Of a stretch of 6,693 nt of DNA, positions 1 to 6,567 are shown in pieces. Made by a program: the position numbers and the translations under genes. Every line of letters starts with the position of its first letter. Position 1 is the first letter of the stretch. Below the pieces are notes generated by a model. That model saw only the letters and a list, made by a program, of their open reading frames with translations. It searched no databases and was not told the DNA's origin. Source of the stretch: Deltaproteobacteria bacterium (GTDB lineage: Bacteria > Desulfobacterota_C > Deferrisomatia > Deferrisomatales > JACRMM01); assembly GCA_016218905.1 (NCBI GenBank), contig JACRCS010001019.1, forward strand, positions 1-6,693, in the 5' to 3' direction.

Positions 1-19
1 CGCTCGCGCGCGACCCGGT

Positions 20-1204
20 TCAAGCGTTCTTCTCCAGGAGGGCGACGGCGTGGGCCGACATGCCTTCCAGACGCCCTTCGAACCCGAGCCCTTCGGTCGT
101 GGTGGCCTTGACCGTCACGGTTCTCGGCGCGACTTCGCAGGCCGGCGCTCGAGCCAGGGAGCGGCTCAGGTTCGCTTCCATCGCGGGAACGAACGGCGCG
201 ATCTTCGGCTTCTGCGCGGCGAGGGTGGCGTCGACGCGAAGGACTCGGAAACCCTCCGCGTCCAGGCGTTCGGCCACGAGCTCCAGGAGCCGTAGGCTCG
301 AGGCACCCGCCCACGCCGGATCCGTATCGGGAAAGTGGCGGCCCAGGTCTCCCAGCCCGGCGGCACCGAGGCAGGCATCGGCCACGGCGTGGGCCAGCAC
401 GTCCGCGTCGGAGTGGCCGAGCAGGCCCCGCTCGTGCGCGATCTCCACGCCTCCGAGGACGAGCTTGCGTCCTTCCACGAGCCGGTGGACGTCGTAGCCG
501 TGGCCGATGTGCAGGGAAGGCGTGCGAGGCTTCGCGAGGCTCGCGGCCAGGGAGAGGTCCTCCGGGGTGGTCACCTTGATGTTCGTCGGAGTTCCTTCCA
601 CGAGCATCGGCCTGCGCCCGAGCGCCTCCACGAGGGACGCCTCGTCCGTTCCGCGGCGCCCCTCTGCGGCCGCCCGCGCCAGCGCCCCCCGGAGCAGGGC
701 GACCGGGAAGGCCTGAGGAGTCTGGGCCTGCCAGAGCCCTGAGCGGTCGACGGTCCCGGCAGACCGGCCGTCCGCCTCTCTCTTCAGCGTGTCGCGGCAG
801 CGGAGCGCGAGGAGCGCGCCGTCCGGCCTCGCTGCCTCGCAAAGGGCGGTGAAGCGGTCGACCGGGGGGAAGGGCCGCACGCCGTCGTGGACCAGCACGA
901 GGTCATCCGGGGCGGCTCCGGCGGCCTCGAGGGCCTCGAGCCCGAGGCGAACGGAGTCCTGGCGCTCCTCCCCGCCCGGGACCACCCCGATGACGCGCGG
1001 CAAGGGTGCGAGGAGCTCGCAGACGCGGTCGAGGTCGTCCGGCGGGGCGACGACCAGGATGCCGCGGCAGCGGTCCCAGGAAGAGAGTGCCTGGATGGTG
1101 CGGAGGAGGACGGGGCTCCCGCCGAGGGAGAGGAACTGCTTCTTGGTCGCGGTACCCATCCTGCGGCCCAGGCCGGCCGCAGGCACGACGAACCAGGCGT
1201 TCAA
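20..1204 (-). CDS. ispDF: Bifunctional IspD/IspF: 2-C-methyl-D-erythritol 4-phosphate cytidylyltransferase / 2,4-cyclodiphosphate synthase
   Basis: This 394-residue cytoplasmic enzyme covers two steps of the MEP pathway. The IspD half joins CTP to methylerythritol phosphate; the IspF half cyclises the later CDP-ME 2-phosphate to the cyclodiphosphate, releasing CMP. IspD (about 1-225) shows PAAGLGRRM (8-16), KKQFL (21-25), GGEERQDSV (77-85), VHDGVRP (105-111), [14 protein letters not shown] (151-164), TDEAS (186-190) and NIKVT (208-212). A short linker leads to IspF (about 232-394) with GHGYDVH, HSDADV, FPDTD and [13 protein letters not shown]. Its expected metal ligands are D238, H240 and H272, by alignment from memory with the E. 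coli enzyme. The start is TTG at 1204, eight nt after GGAGG; the next in-frame ATG would remove the nucleotide-binding loop. The reading frame stays open far upstream, but that part is the shadow of the PIN/TRAM gene. The IspE step is not encoded here. Identification is very secure; the exact start is likely. Confidence 0.96.
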   Translation of the reverse strand: MNAWFVVPAAGLGRRMGTATKKQFLSLGGSPVLLRTIQALSSWDRCRGILVVAPPDDLDRVCELLAPLPRVIGVVPGGEERQDSVRLGLEALEAAGAAPDDLVLVHDGVRPFPPVDRFTALCEAARPDGALLALRCRDTLKREADGRSAGTVDRSGLWQAQTPQAFPVALLRGALARAAAEGRRGTDEASLVEALGRRPMLVEGTPTNIKVTTPEDLSLAASLAKPRTPSLHIGHGYDVHRLVEGRKLVLGGVEIAHERGLLGHSDADVLAHAVADACLGAAGLGDLGRHFPDTDPAWAGASSLRLLELVAERLDAEGFRVLRVDATLAAQKPKIAPFVPAMEANLSRSLARAPACEVAPRTVTVKATTTEGLGFEGRLEGMSAHAVALLEKNA

Positions 1205-2220
1205 GCCCGGCGCCTCCAGACGCTCCGCCTGGGCTTCTCGGCTTCGGCCTCCGCGCCGTCGGGGCGGGCGAAGATCATCCGGCCGGCCGACGTCTGGAGG
1301 ACGGAGGTGACGACGACCTGCACGAGCTCGCCCAGGCGCTCGGCGCCGCCCTCCACGACCACCATCGTGCCGTCCTCCATGTAGCCGACGCCCTGGCCCG
1401 GTTCCTTTCCCGGCTTCTGGAGCGTGACCTGGACCTCCTCGCCCGGAAGGACGACGGGACGGAGCGCGTGGGCGAGCTGGTGGATGTTGAGCACCCGGAC
1501 TCCCTGGAGCTCCGCGACCTTGCTGAGGTTGAAGTCGTTGGTGACCAAGGTGGCGCCGGTCGCCTTCGACAGGGCGACGATCTTGCCGTCGACCTCCTTG
1601 ATCCGGGGAAAGTCGTGGTCGGAGATGCGGACCTCCACGCCCTCGAGTCCCTGGAGCCGCTCGATGATACCGAGACCCCGGCGTCCCCGCGCCCGTTTCA
1701 GGGGATCCGTGCTGTCGGCGATGCCCTGGATCTCGTTCAGGACGAACTGGGGGACCACGAAGGGGCTGCCGACGAAACCGAGCTCGACCATGTCGACGAT
1801 GCGGCCGTCGATGATCGCGGAGGTGTCGAGCACCTTCGGGCTCGTCGAGGCCACGACTCCGATCTTTCCGCTGGAGCCCCGCAGGGCCTTGACGCCGTGG
1901 GCCCCTGCGAAGGCGCCGAGGTAGACGAGGACCGCTCCCAGCCCCGCCGAGAAGGAGGTCGGGCGGGAGGCGAGCCCGAAGGCGTCTCGAACCCACACCG
2001 CGCCGAGCAGGCCCCCCAGTGCCCCCCCGCAGGCCCCGAGGAGCGCCAGCGGGGACGCCAGCCTGGCGGCGCGTTCGATCCAGAGGGCGAACGCGAAGAC
2101 GGCGACGCCCACGCCGGCCCCGAGGAGACGTGCCTCATACCCGGAAGAGAACCCGGGGCCCGAAAGGGCCCCGGAGACGACGCAGACGCAAAAGAGCATC
2201 CAGCGGAAACTGCTACCCAA
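1201..2220 (-). CDS. PIN/TRAM domain membrane protein (YacL-like)
   Basis: This 339-residue protein has an N-terminal membrane part, a PIN nuclease-fold domain and a C-terminal TRAM domain, the architecture of Bacillus YacL. Four hydrophobic stretches lie near residues 8-22, 31-48, 53-77 and 91-110. The PIN domain (about 129-250) begins [16 protein letters not shown] and keeps the acidic residues expected at a metal site: D132, E163, D211 and D229 (VTNDFNL). TRAM follows at about 257-318 with the [14 protein letters not shown] segment. PIN folds are usually Mg-dependent ribonucleases and TRAM binds RNA, so a membrane-tethered RNase is a reasonable inference, but no substrate is shown by the sequence. 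The start is TTG at 2220, seven nt after GGAGGG; an in-frame ATG at 2199 (residue 8) is the alternative and lacks such a good ribosome-binding site. The gene lies 3 nt after carD and overlaps ispDF by 4 nt, an arrangement seen in many bacteria. Confidence 0.92.
   Translation of the reverse strand: MGSSFRWMLFCVCVVSGALSGPGFSSGYEARLLGAGVGVAVFAFALWIERAARLASPLALLGACGGALGGLLGAVWVRDAFGLASRPTSFSAGLGAVLVYLGAFAGAHGVKALRGSSGKIGVVASTSPKVLDTSAIIDGRIVDMVELGFVGSPFVVPQFVLNEIQGIADSTDPLKRARGRRGLGIIERLQGLEGVEVRISDHDFPRIKEVDGKIVALSKATGATLVTNDFNLSKVAELQGVRVLNIHQLAHALRPVVLPGEEVQVTLQKPGKEPGQGVGYMEDGTMVVVEGGAERLGELVQVVVTSVLQTSAGRMIFARPDGAEAEAEKPRRSVWRRRA
1213..1217 (-). promoter_or_regulatory. Shine-Dalgarno sequence fixing the TTG start of ispDF
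   Basis: The mRNA-sense sequence is GGAGG, 8 nt before TTG at 1204. It lies inside the last codons of the PIN/TRAM gene. Because the TTG overlaps the upstream TGA (shared TTGA, 1201-1204), ribosomes finishing the PIN/TRAM protein can re-initiate directly on ispDF. Confidence 0.8.
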
Positions 2221-2223
2221 CGT

Positions 2224-2724
2224 TCAACCCTCCGCTGGCGTCACGTCCCCGAAGGCCGACAGGATCCGAGCCTGGGCCTGACAGGTCTTCTGCCCCTGTG
2301 CCACGGCAATCTCCTGGGAGAGGAGCTCCAGGGCCGTGTGCAGCATCCGTTTTTCGCCGTAGGAGAGGTTCTTTCCCGAACGAAGGAGGTAGAGGTCTCG
2401 CAGGACCTGCGCGATCTCGACCGCGGAGCCCGTGCGGATCTTCTCGCTGTACTCTCGGAAGCGGCGGTTCCAGGTCTGGCTGTCGTTGACGCGGCGCCGC
2501 TGCTTCAGTACGTCGAACACCGCGTCCACCTCGTCGGTCCCCATGACGCGGCGTAGGCCGACGTCGTGCGACTTGGAGGTCGGGATCAGAATCGTCATCT
2601 CGCGGTCGAGTATTCGCATCACGTAGACTTCCATGGATTTTCCCATGATGTCTCGTGGTTCGATGGCCAGGATCTCGCCCACGCCCTGCGCCGGGTACAC
2701 AGCCTTGTCCCCTACTCCGAACAT
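2224..2724 (-). CDS. carD: CarD family RNA polymerase-binding transcriptional regulator
   Basis: This 166-residue protein belongs to the CarD/CdnL family, which binds the RNA polymerase beta subunit and stabilises open promoter complexes, especially at rRNA promoters in mycobacteria. The N-terminal Tudor-like RNAP-interaction domain covers about residues 1-60 and starts MFGVGDKAVYPAQGVGEI. The helical DNA-binding domain (about 65-160) contains W85 in SQTWNRRFREY, the tryptophan that wedges into the upstream edge of the bubble in the mycobacterial protein, then EIAQVLRDLYLL and the family hallmark LSYGEKRML. The start is ATG at 2724, six nt after a strong AAGGAGG. The same frame is open 33 codons further upstream, but that extension does not look like the family. 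The length is normal for the short CarD/CdnL type without the C-terminal HMGA-like tail of Myxococcus CarD. It is first in the operon with the PIN/TRAM gene and ispDF, the same neighbourhood as in Mycobacterium, where carD precedes ispD and ispF. Confidence 0.96.
   Translation of the reverse strand: MFGVGDKAVYPAQGVGEILAIEPRDIMGKSMEVYVMRILDREMTILIPTSKSHDVGLRRVMGTDEVDAVFDVLKQRRRVNDSQTWNRRFREYSEKIRTGSAVEIAQVLRDLYLLRSGKNLSYGEKRMLHTALELLSQEIAVAQGQKTCQAQARILSAFGDVTPAEG
2228..2233 (-). promoter_or_regulatory. Shine-Dalgarno sequence selecting the TTG start of the PIN/TRAM gene
   Basis: The mRNA-sense sequence is GGAGGG, formed by the last codons of carD, with 7 nt to TTG at 2220. The carD TGA (2226-2224) sits between this site and the TTG, so a ribosome terminating on carD is placed on the next start. 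This supports TTG over the in-frame ATG at 2199. Confidence 0.75.
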
Positions 2725-2730
2725 GGACTT

Positions 2731-2737
2731 CCTCCTT
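2731..2737 (-). promoter_or_regulatory. Strong Shine-Dalgarno sequence of carD
   Basis: The mRNA-sense sequence is AAGGAGG with 6 nt to the ATG at 2724. It decides against the longer open frame that begins at 2823 and agrees with the start of known CarD proteins. Confidence 0.85.
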
Positions 2738-3264
2738 TCCGAGTTGTTTCCCACCGATGCGAATTCAAGGGAATGGGAGCCTCCTGGAACGTTTCCCGAT
2801 TCCTGTGCTAGATTCCTTTGCACCCGAAACAGGAACGGGAGAATGAATGAAGCCAGCGCCAGCCACCGCCCTTCGCCTGGGCCGCCACCCGGTCGGACTC
2901 TCCTCGACGAGGCCGACGTGCTGCTGGAAAGGGGCCGGGAAAGCTCGCCGAAGCGGCCGCGGTGATCCGCTGGCGGTCGAACCTCACTTGGGAGAGCGCT
3001 GCGACACCTCCTTCACTCGGCCGGGGTTCGCCCGGAGGGTCGGCGGCGCGATCGTGGAGCAGGTCGCGGTCCTCGTACGGAACGAGGGCGAGAGTCTCTT
3101 CATCAACCCTGTCGCTCGAGTCACCTGGGCGGGAACGTTGGCCGCGCTGACGAGGGCTCATCGACTTCCCCACGCAGTCGATGCCCGGCTCCTCGTCAAA
3201 GGAACCTCTGGGAGAGGAGAGGCCGAGCCCTCGCCGGCCGCGAGTCCGGCTCCGACGCCCGGGC

Positions 3265-3287
3265 TGCGGCTCGCAAAACGCGCCGCA
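3265..3287. repeat. Inverted repeat downstream of the glycosyltransferase gene
   Basis: TGCGGC at 3265-3270 pairs perfectly with GCCGCA at 3282-3287 around an 11-nt loop. It lies about 90 nt past the TAA of the minus-strand glycosyltransferase gene. No U-run follows on either strand, so it is not a typical intrinsic terminator. It could still protect the transcript end or be chance in GC-rich DNA. Confidence 0.25.
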
Positions 3288-3374
3288 AGTCAGTCCTTTC
3301 GGCCCGCCGGGCGAGTCCCGTCCACGTGTACGCCGGCTCGTTTCCCGGGGTTCCGGTTCTTCCTGCCGGCTGGT

Positions 3375-4550
3375 TTATTTATACCACACTTCGGACTGCT
3401 CCGAAACCTGGGAGACGATCCGGTCGAAAGCCGGGGCGCGCTTGTGCCAGGAGTGGACGCCAAAGTGCGCCCGAAGGGTGTCAGGACTGAGAGGGAGGAC
3501 GGTGCCGGAGAGGAGTGCTTCCAACCTCCCGACGAGGTCCGGGAGATCGTCGTAGAGGCAGGCGTCGTGGAGGGCGCCCGGGAACACTTCCGGGTACGCT
3601 AGGCGGCGCGGCGCGAGGGGGTGGGCTCCCGCATAGGCGGCCTCGACCATGCTGACGCCGAAGTTCTCCTGCCGCGCCGTGCTGACCACCACCTGGGCCC
3701 GGGAGAGGAGGCGTACGTACTCCTCGCGGGCGGGTGCGAAGCCCCAGTGGACGGTGCACGCCCGAAACTCCTCCCGAGCGCGCGCGAAGACCTCCGGAGC
3801 CGTGCCGTAGCGCTCGCCGGCGACGGCGAGGCGGAACGGGATCCGCCGGTGAGAAAGGGTCCGAATCGCGTCGAAGAACTCTTCCGGGGCCTTGTCGTGC
3901 TCCCAGCGGTGATTCCAGAGCACGAGCGGCGGGCCGCCGGCGACCGTGCCCTCCCGGGGGGGAATGTCGGCGAGCTCGACGCCGAGGGGCAGGACCGACG
4001 TCTTCCGCCGGAGTTCGTCGAGCGTCCAGAGGAGCTTCGGGCTGGGCATCGATCGGAGCACCCGCTCGAGCTCGGGGAAGAAGCGGTCCCGCTGGAAGGC
4101 CGAGTTGAAGGCGATCCGGTCGGCGGCGAGCGCGCTCGCGAGGTTCGTCAGCGCGTACTGTAGGTCCCGTTCGGCGGGGGCCTCCCCTGGCCGGAGCGGG
4201 TAGGAGGCCTGGTTCTCGTGGAAGTAGAGCATCGCCGGGACCCGCCGCCGCACCAGAGCGCGCAGGTGCGCGAGGTCCATGAGGTCTGTGGCAAAGAGAA
4301 CGTCCGCTCCCCGCGCGTCCGGCCCCAGCCGGCGGGCCAGGGCGAGAGCGGCGCCGCGCATGCGCCACTTCCAGGCTCGCGCCGGGAGCGAGTGGACCTC
4401 CACGCGGTGGCGGCTCCAGCGGAGCCAGCCCTCGGCCGAGGCGCGGTGGCTCCCGCCCCAGAAGGGCTCGAGGAGCGCGACTCGAAGGGCAGGGGGATCA
4501 GGAAGAGCAGAAGAGGCAGGAAGAGCAGGACGGGATCCGGGGTTCGGCAC
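3375..4550 (-). CDS. GTDC1/DUF3524-type glycosyltransferase, probable tRNA-queuosine alpha-mannosyltransferase homologue
   Basis: This 391-residue GT-B-fold enzyme matches the GTDC1 (QTMAN) family, whose animal member transfers mannose from GDP-mannose to queuosine in tRNA-Asp. The DUF3524-type N-terminal domain (about 22-190) has LLEPFWGGSHR (26-36), ATDLMDLA (87-94), YFHENQ (109-114), ERDLQYALTNL and NSAFQRD (149-155). The glycosyltransferase group 1 domain has WNHRWEHDKAPEEFF (212-226), VHWGFAP (267-273), STARQENFGVSMVEA (290-304) and YPEVFP (319-324). The last includes the E...E-type nucleotide-sugar site region of retaining GT4 enzymes. No signal peptide or membrane segment is visible, so it is cytoplasmic. 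The start is GTG at 4550 with GAGG 6 nt upstream; there is no later start before the conserved core. Residues 1-21 are a Pro/Ala linker encoded by a short tandem repeat. It is shorter than the human protein, which has a central insertion. Family assignment is strong; the queuosine substrate is inferred, and no queuosine synthesis gene is nearby. Confidence 0.85.
   Translation of the reverse strand: MPNPGSRPALPASSALPDPPALRVALLEPFWGGSHRASAEGWLRWSRHRVEVHSLPARAWKWRMRGAALALARRLGPDARGADVLFATDLMDLAHLRALVRRRVPAMLYFHENQASYPLRPGEAPAERDLQYALTNLASALAADRIAFNSAFQRDRFFPELERVLRSMPSPKLLWTLDELRRKTSVLPLGVELADIPPREGTVAGGPPLVLWNHRWEHDKAPEEFFDAIRTLSHRRIPFRLAVAGERYGTAPEVFARAREEFRACTVHWGFAPAREEYVRLLSRAQVVVSTARQENFGVSMVEAAYAGAHPLAPRRLAYPEVFPGALHDACLYDDLPDLVGRLEALLSGTVLPLSPDTLRAHFGVHSWHKRAPAFDRIVSQVSEQSEVWYK
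4499..4534. repeat. Two 18-bp imperfect tandem repeats in the 5' end of the glycosyltransferase gene
   Basis: The units 4499-4516 and 4517-4534 share a perfect CAGGAAGAGCAG core and match at 15 of 18 positions. The period is six codons, so on the minus strand they encode a low-complexity PALPASSALPDP stretch at residues 9-20 without changing frame. The plus strand of this block is almost pure purine. Confidence 0.75.
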
Positions 4551-4556
4551 GGGGCA

Positions 4557-4560
4557 CCTC
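4557..4560 (-). promoter_or_regulatory. Ribosome-binding site of the glycosyltransferase (GTG start)
   Basis: The mRNA-sense sequence is GAGG with 6 nt to GTG at 4550. It is a short match, but it is the only one positioned for a start that keeps the conserved N-terminal motif. Confidence 0.55.
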
Positions 4561-4590
4561 GCGCGATCCGCCGCCGGGTTGCGGCGTCTC

Positions 4591-4595
4591 AGGAG
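4591..4595 (+). promoter_or_regulatory. Ribosome-binding site of the acyl-CoA synthetase
   Basis: AGGAG lies 5 nt before ATG at 4601 and supports that start. Confidence 0.7.
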
Positions 4596-4600
4596 ATCGA

Positions 4601-6421
4601 ATGACGCTTCCAGAAATGATTCGGGATCGATCGCGGCGGTGGCAGGGGCGGCGCTGCATGCTCGTGAAGCGGGACGGCTCGTATCGGGAGCTCTCCTGGG
4701 AGGACTTCTACCGCCCCGCCGAGCGGGTCGCTTTGGGGCTCATCCGCCGGGGCTTCCGGCGCGGCGACCGCCTGGCGCTCCTCTCGCCGACTCGGTGGGA
4801 GTGGGCCGCGGCCGATACCGGTATCCTTTCCGCGGGCTGTGTGAGCGTGCCGATCTACCCGACCCTCGGCCGGGAGGAGATCCGCGACCTCCTCGTGCGG
4901 AGCGACGCCCGAGCCCTCTTCGTCGCGGATCGGGAGGCCGTCGAGCTCTGTCTGCCCCTGCTCGGGGAAGTCCCGGCCCTGGAGCTCCTCGTCGCCTTCG
5001 AGCCCGGCGCGCTGGAAGGGGTCGATCATCCCGGAGCCCTCAGCCTGGAAGGCCTCGTCGCCGAGGGCTCGGGAGAGGGGATCGCTCCGTTGGAGGAGCG
5101 CCTCGACTCCTTCGGAGGCGATGACGTCGCCACGATCATCTTCACGTCGGGCACGACGGGAGAGCCCAAGGGGGTGATGCTCACCCATCGCAACATCCTC
5201 GCCAACATCGAGGCTTCTCTCTCCGGTTTCGAGATCGGCCCCACGGACGTCTGCCTCGCCCACCTGCCGCTCGCCCACATCCTGGAGCGGATGGCCGGAT
5301 ACTACTTGATGCTCTCCCGCGGTGCCACGATCGCCTACGCGGAGGGCATCCAGTCGCTCCCCCAGAACTTCGCCGAAGTACGTCCGACGGTCGCCATCAG
5401 CGTCCCCCGCGTCTTCGAGAAGACCTACGCCGGAATCCAGACGAAGGCGCTCGAATCGGCGCTGCCGGCCCGGGCCGTGGGCTTCTGGGCCGTCCGGGTG
5501 GCTTCCCGCCTCGGCGACTACCGGAGTGCCGGCCGAAGACCGCCCCCCGGACTCTCCCTGCAGGCGCTCGTCGCCGATCGCCTCGTCTACCGGAAGATCC
5601 GGAGCAAGCTCGGTGGGAGGCTTCGCTTCTTCATCTCCGGCGGTGCGCCGCTCGCACCGGAGCTCGCGCGCTTCTTCTGGGGCGTGGGGATCCCCATCTA
5701 CGAAGGCTACGGCCTCACCGAGACGGCTCCGGTCACCAATGTCAACACGCCCGCCCGCCACAAGGTCGGCACCGTGGGGCCCTTTCTGCGGGGCGTCGAG
5801 GGGCGGATCGCGGACGACGGAGAGGTCCTCGTTCGCGGTCCGAACGTCTTCGGGGGGTACTGGAAGGACGGTCCCGCGACCGACGAAGCCTTCACGGCCG
5901 AGGGCTGGTTCCGGACGGGCGACGTGGGAGAGCTTGACCCGGAGGGCTTCCTGCGGATCACCGACCGGAAGAAGGACCTCATCGTCACCGCCGGGGGCAA
6001 GAACGTCGCGCCGCAGAAGGTGGAGAGGGTCCTCAAGGGCGACCGCTTCATCGCCGACGCCATGCTCTACGGGGACTGCCGGAAGTTCATCTCCGCCGTC
6101 GTAGTCCCGGACGCCGAGTGGCTGCGCCGCTACGCCCGGCGAAAGGAGCTCGGGACCGAGGACGTCGCGGAGCTCGTCCGGCACCCGCGCGTCCTGGACT
6201 TCTTCCGGCGGCGCCTGGAGAAGCTCCAGGACGAGGCGGGGCTCGCGCCCTACGAGCGCGTGCGCAGGTTCGTGCTGCTCGAGCACGAGTTTTCGGTCGC
6301 GTGCGGCGAGCTCACTCCGACCCTGAAGGTCCGCAGGCGCGTCGTGACCGAGCACTACCGGCCGCTCCTCGACCGGCTCTACGAAGAACCCGATCCGGGC
6401 GCTTTCCCCGCCCAGCGCTGA
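4601..6421 (+). CDS. Long-chain fatty acid--CoA ligase (AMP-forming, FadD15/FAA1-like)
   Basis: This 606-residue member of the ANL adenylating superfamily activates a fatty acid with ATP to acyl-AMP, then transfers it to CoA. The order of core motifs is complete: the Ser/Thr/Gly-rich P-loop FTSGTTGEPKGVMLTH (181-196), FISGGAPL (344-351), YEGYGLTET (367-375), GEVLVRGPNVFGGYW (407-421), GWFRTGDVG (435-443) with ribose-binding D441, ITDRKKDLIVTAGGKNV (453-469), and near the C-terminus GELTPTLKVRR (569-579) with the probable catalytic lysine K576. The long insertion between the P-loop and the SGGAPL motif (residues 265-340, including SVPRVFEKTYAGI) and the length near 600 residues are typical of the long-chain subgroup. 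No signal peptide or transmembrane helix is seen, so it is cytoplasmic or peripheral to the membrane. Substrate chain length cannot be read from the sequence. It is divergent from the glycosyltransferase and probably a single gene, because the next plus-strand gene looks foreign. Confidence 0.95.
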   Translation: MTLPEMIRDRSRRWQGRRCMLVKRDGSYRELSWEDFYRPAERVALGLIRRGFRRGDRLALLSPTRWEWAAADTGILSAGCVSVPIYPTLGREEIRDLLVRSDARALFVADREAVELCLPLLGEVPALELLVAFEPGALEGVDHPGALSLEGLVAEGSGEGIAPLEERLDSFGGDDVATIIFTSGTTGEPKGVMLTHRNILANIEASLSGFEIGPTDVCLAHLPLAHILERMAGYYLMLSRGATIAYAEGIQSLPQNFAEVRPTVAISVPRVFEKTYAGIQTKALESALPARAVGFWAVRVASRLGDYRSAGRRPPPGLSLQALVADRLVYRKIRSKLGGRLRFFISGGAPLAPELARFFWGVGIPIYEGYGLTETAPVTNVNTPARHKVGTVGPFLRGVEGRIADDGEVLVRGPNVFGGYWKDGPATDEAFTAEGWFRTGDVGELDPEGFLRITDRKKDLIVTAGGKNVAPQKVERVLKGDRFIADAMLYGDCRKFISAVVVPDAEWLRRYARRKELGTEDVAELVRHPRVLDFFRRRLEKLQDEAGLAPYERVRRFVLLEHEFSVACGELTPTLKVRRRVVTEHYRPLLDRLYEEPDPGAFPAQR

Positions 6422-6567
6422 CGCACAAGCCGAGAACGTCAAGGGCCGAGCAGGCTAGCGGAGGCGGCGAAGATTCTTTTGTCGCAAAGCCGGGGGTAAA
6501 CAGCCCGACGCGTTTTTGAGAAGATAGCGTGGTTTCGGAGTGCCTCGAGGGCGGAGGAGACCACGCG
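6422..6567. other. 146-nt spacer between the acyl-CoA synthetase and the edge gene
   Basis: The spacer is AT-richer than its surroundings, especially 6470-6535 with the runs CTTTTG and GTTTTTGAG. No intrinsic terminator for the upstream gene is evident. If the next gene is mobile, the left end of the element should lie here, but its inverted repeat cannot be recognised because the other end is outside the window. Confidence 0.4.
6527..6566 (+). promoter_or_regulatory. Predicted hairpin occluding the ribosome-binding site of the edge gene
   Basis: GCGTGGTTTC (6527-6536) can pair with GGAGACCACGC (6557-6566 for the paired bases) to give a 10-bp stem with one G-U pair. The loop 6537-6556 contains the palindrome CCTCGAGG (6543-6550). 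The Shine-Dalgarno sequence GGAGGAG (6553-6559) lies partly in the 3' arm and the stem ends 1 nt before the ATG at 6568. Transcripts entering from upstream would carry the whole hairpin and be translated poorly. Similar RBS-masking structures limit transposase expression in IS10 and IS50, but whether this is used that way here is inference. Confidence 0.55.

Larger units (their letters stand above)
2725..3374. other. 650-nt region without a convincing gene; expected to hold the carD promoter
   Basis: This gap lies between the end of the glycosyltransferase gene and the start of carD, both on the minus strand. I see no tRNA, no recognised protein and no confident sigma-70 promoter. GTTTCCC occurs twice (2746-2752 and 2791-2797), and an AT-richer patch around 2800-2820 contains TGCTAGATT (2807-2814 region), which would read as an extended -10 on the plus strand. 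A plus-strand open frame from ATG 2847, with GGGAG 5 nt upstream, runs to 3602, but its product is rich in Arg, Pro and Ala and ends inside the opposite-strand glycosyltransferase. A minus-strand frame at 3173-2808 is equally unconvincing. From about 2896 to 2970, switching plus-strand frame once gives a helix-like reading (LLDEADVLLERG, then GKLAEAAAVIR), so decayed gene remains are possible. A long 5' leader for carD is another possibility. Confidence 0.4.
4551..4600. promoter_or_regulatory. 50-bp divergent spacer between the glycosyltransferase and acyl-CoA synthetase genes
   Basis: The two genes start back to back with only 50 bp between them, and both ribosome-binding sites take up part of that. 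Promoters for both must therefore lie here or within the opposite gene's 5' end. The spacer is GC-rich and I see no clear -10/-35 pair on either strand. Confidence 0.4.

Noticed and set aside
1205..1996. The 264-codon upstream extension of the ispDF frame.
   Set aside because: It is an Arg/Gly/Pro-rich shadow of the PIN/TRAM gene; IspD homology and a good ribosome-binding site begin at 1204.
1006..2556. A 516-codon plus-strand open frame across the PIN/TRAM and carD genes.
   Set aside because: It is antisense to clearly identified genes, spans parts of three of them and shows no domain.
2725..2823. A 33-codon extension of carD upstream of ATG 2724.
   Set aside because: CarD proteins start at the MFGVGDK-type sequence, and a strong AAGGAGG stands directly before that ATG.
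2960..3000. A GGTTCGACC string on the minus strand that resembles a tRNA T-loop.
   Set aside because: The flanking five bases cannot form the T-stem and no acceptor, D or anticodon arm can be drawn.
2847..3602. A 251-codon plus-strand open frame with a possible ribosome-binding site.
   Set aside because: Composition is Arg/Pro/Ala-rich, third-position GC drops along its length, no family is recognisable, and it runs over 200 bp into the opposite-strand glycosyltransferase gene. I left it as a possibility in the gap entry only.
4589..6442. A 617-codon minus-strand open frame covering the whole acyl-CoA synthetase gene.
   Set aside because: Its product is Asp/Glu/Arg/Gly-rich, resembles no family, and mirrors the codon structure of the opposite gene. 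Long antisense frames are expected in DNA with such GC-biased third positions.
6476..6489. Short inverted repeat CTTTTG/CAAAG as a possible IS end or terminator.
   Set aside because: Only four base pairs with a 3-nt loop; without the opposite element end it cannot be distinguished from chance.
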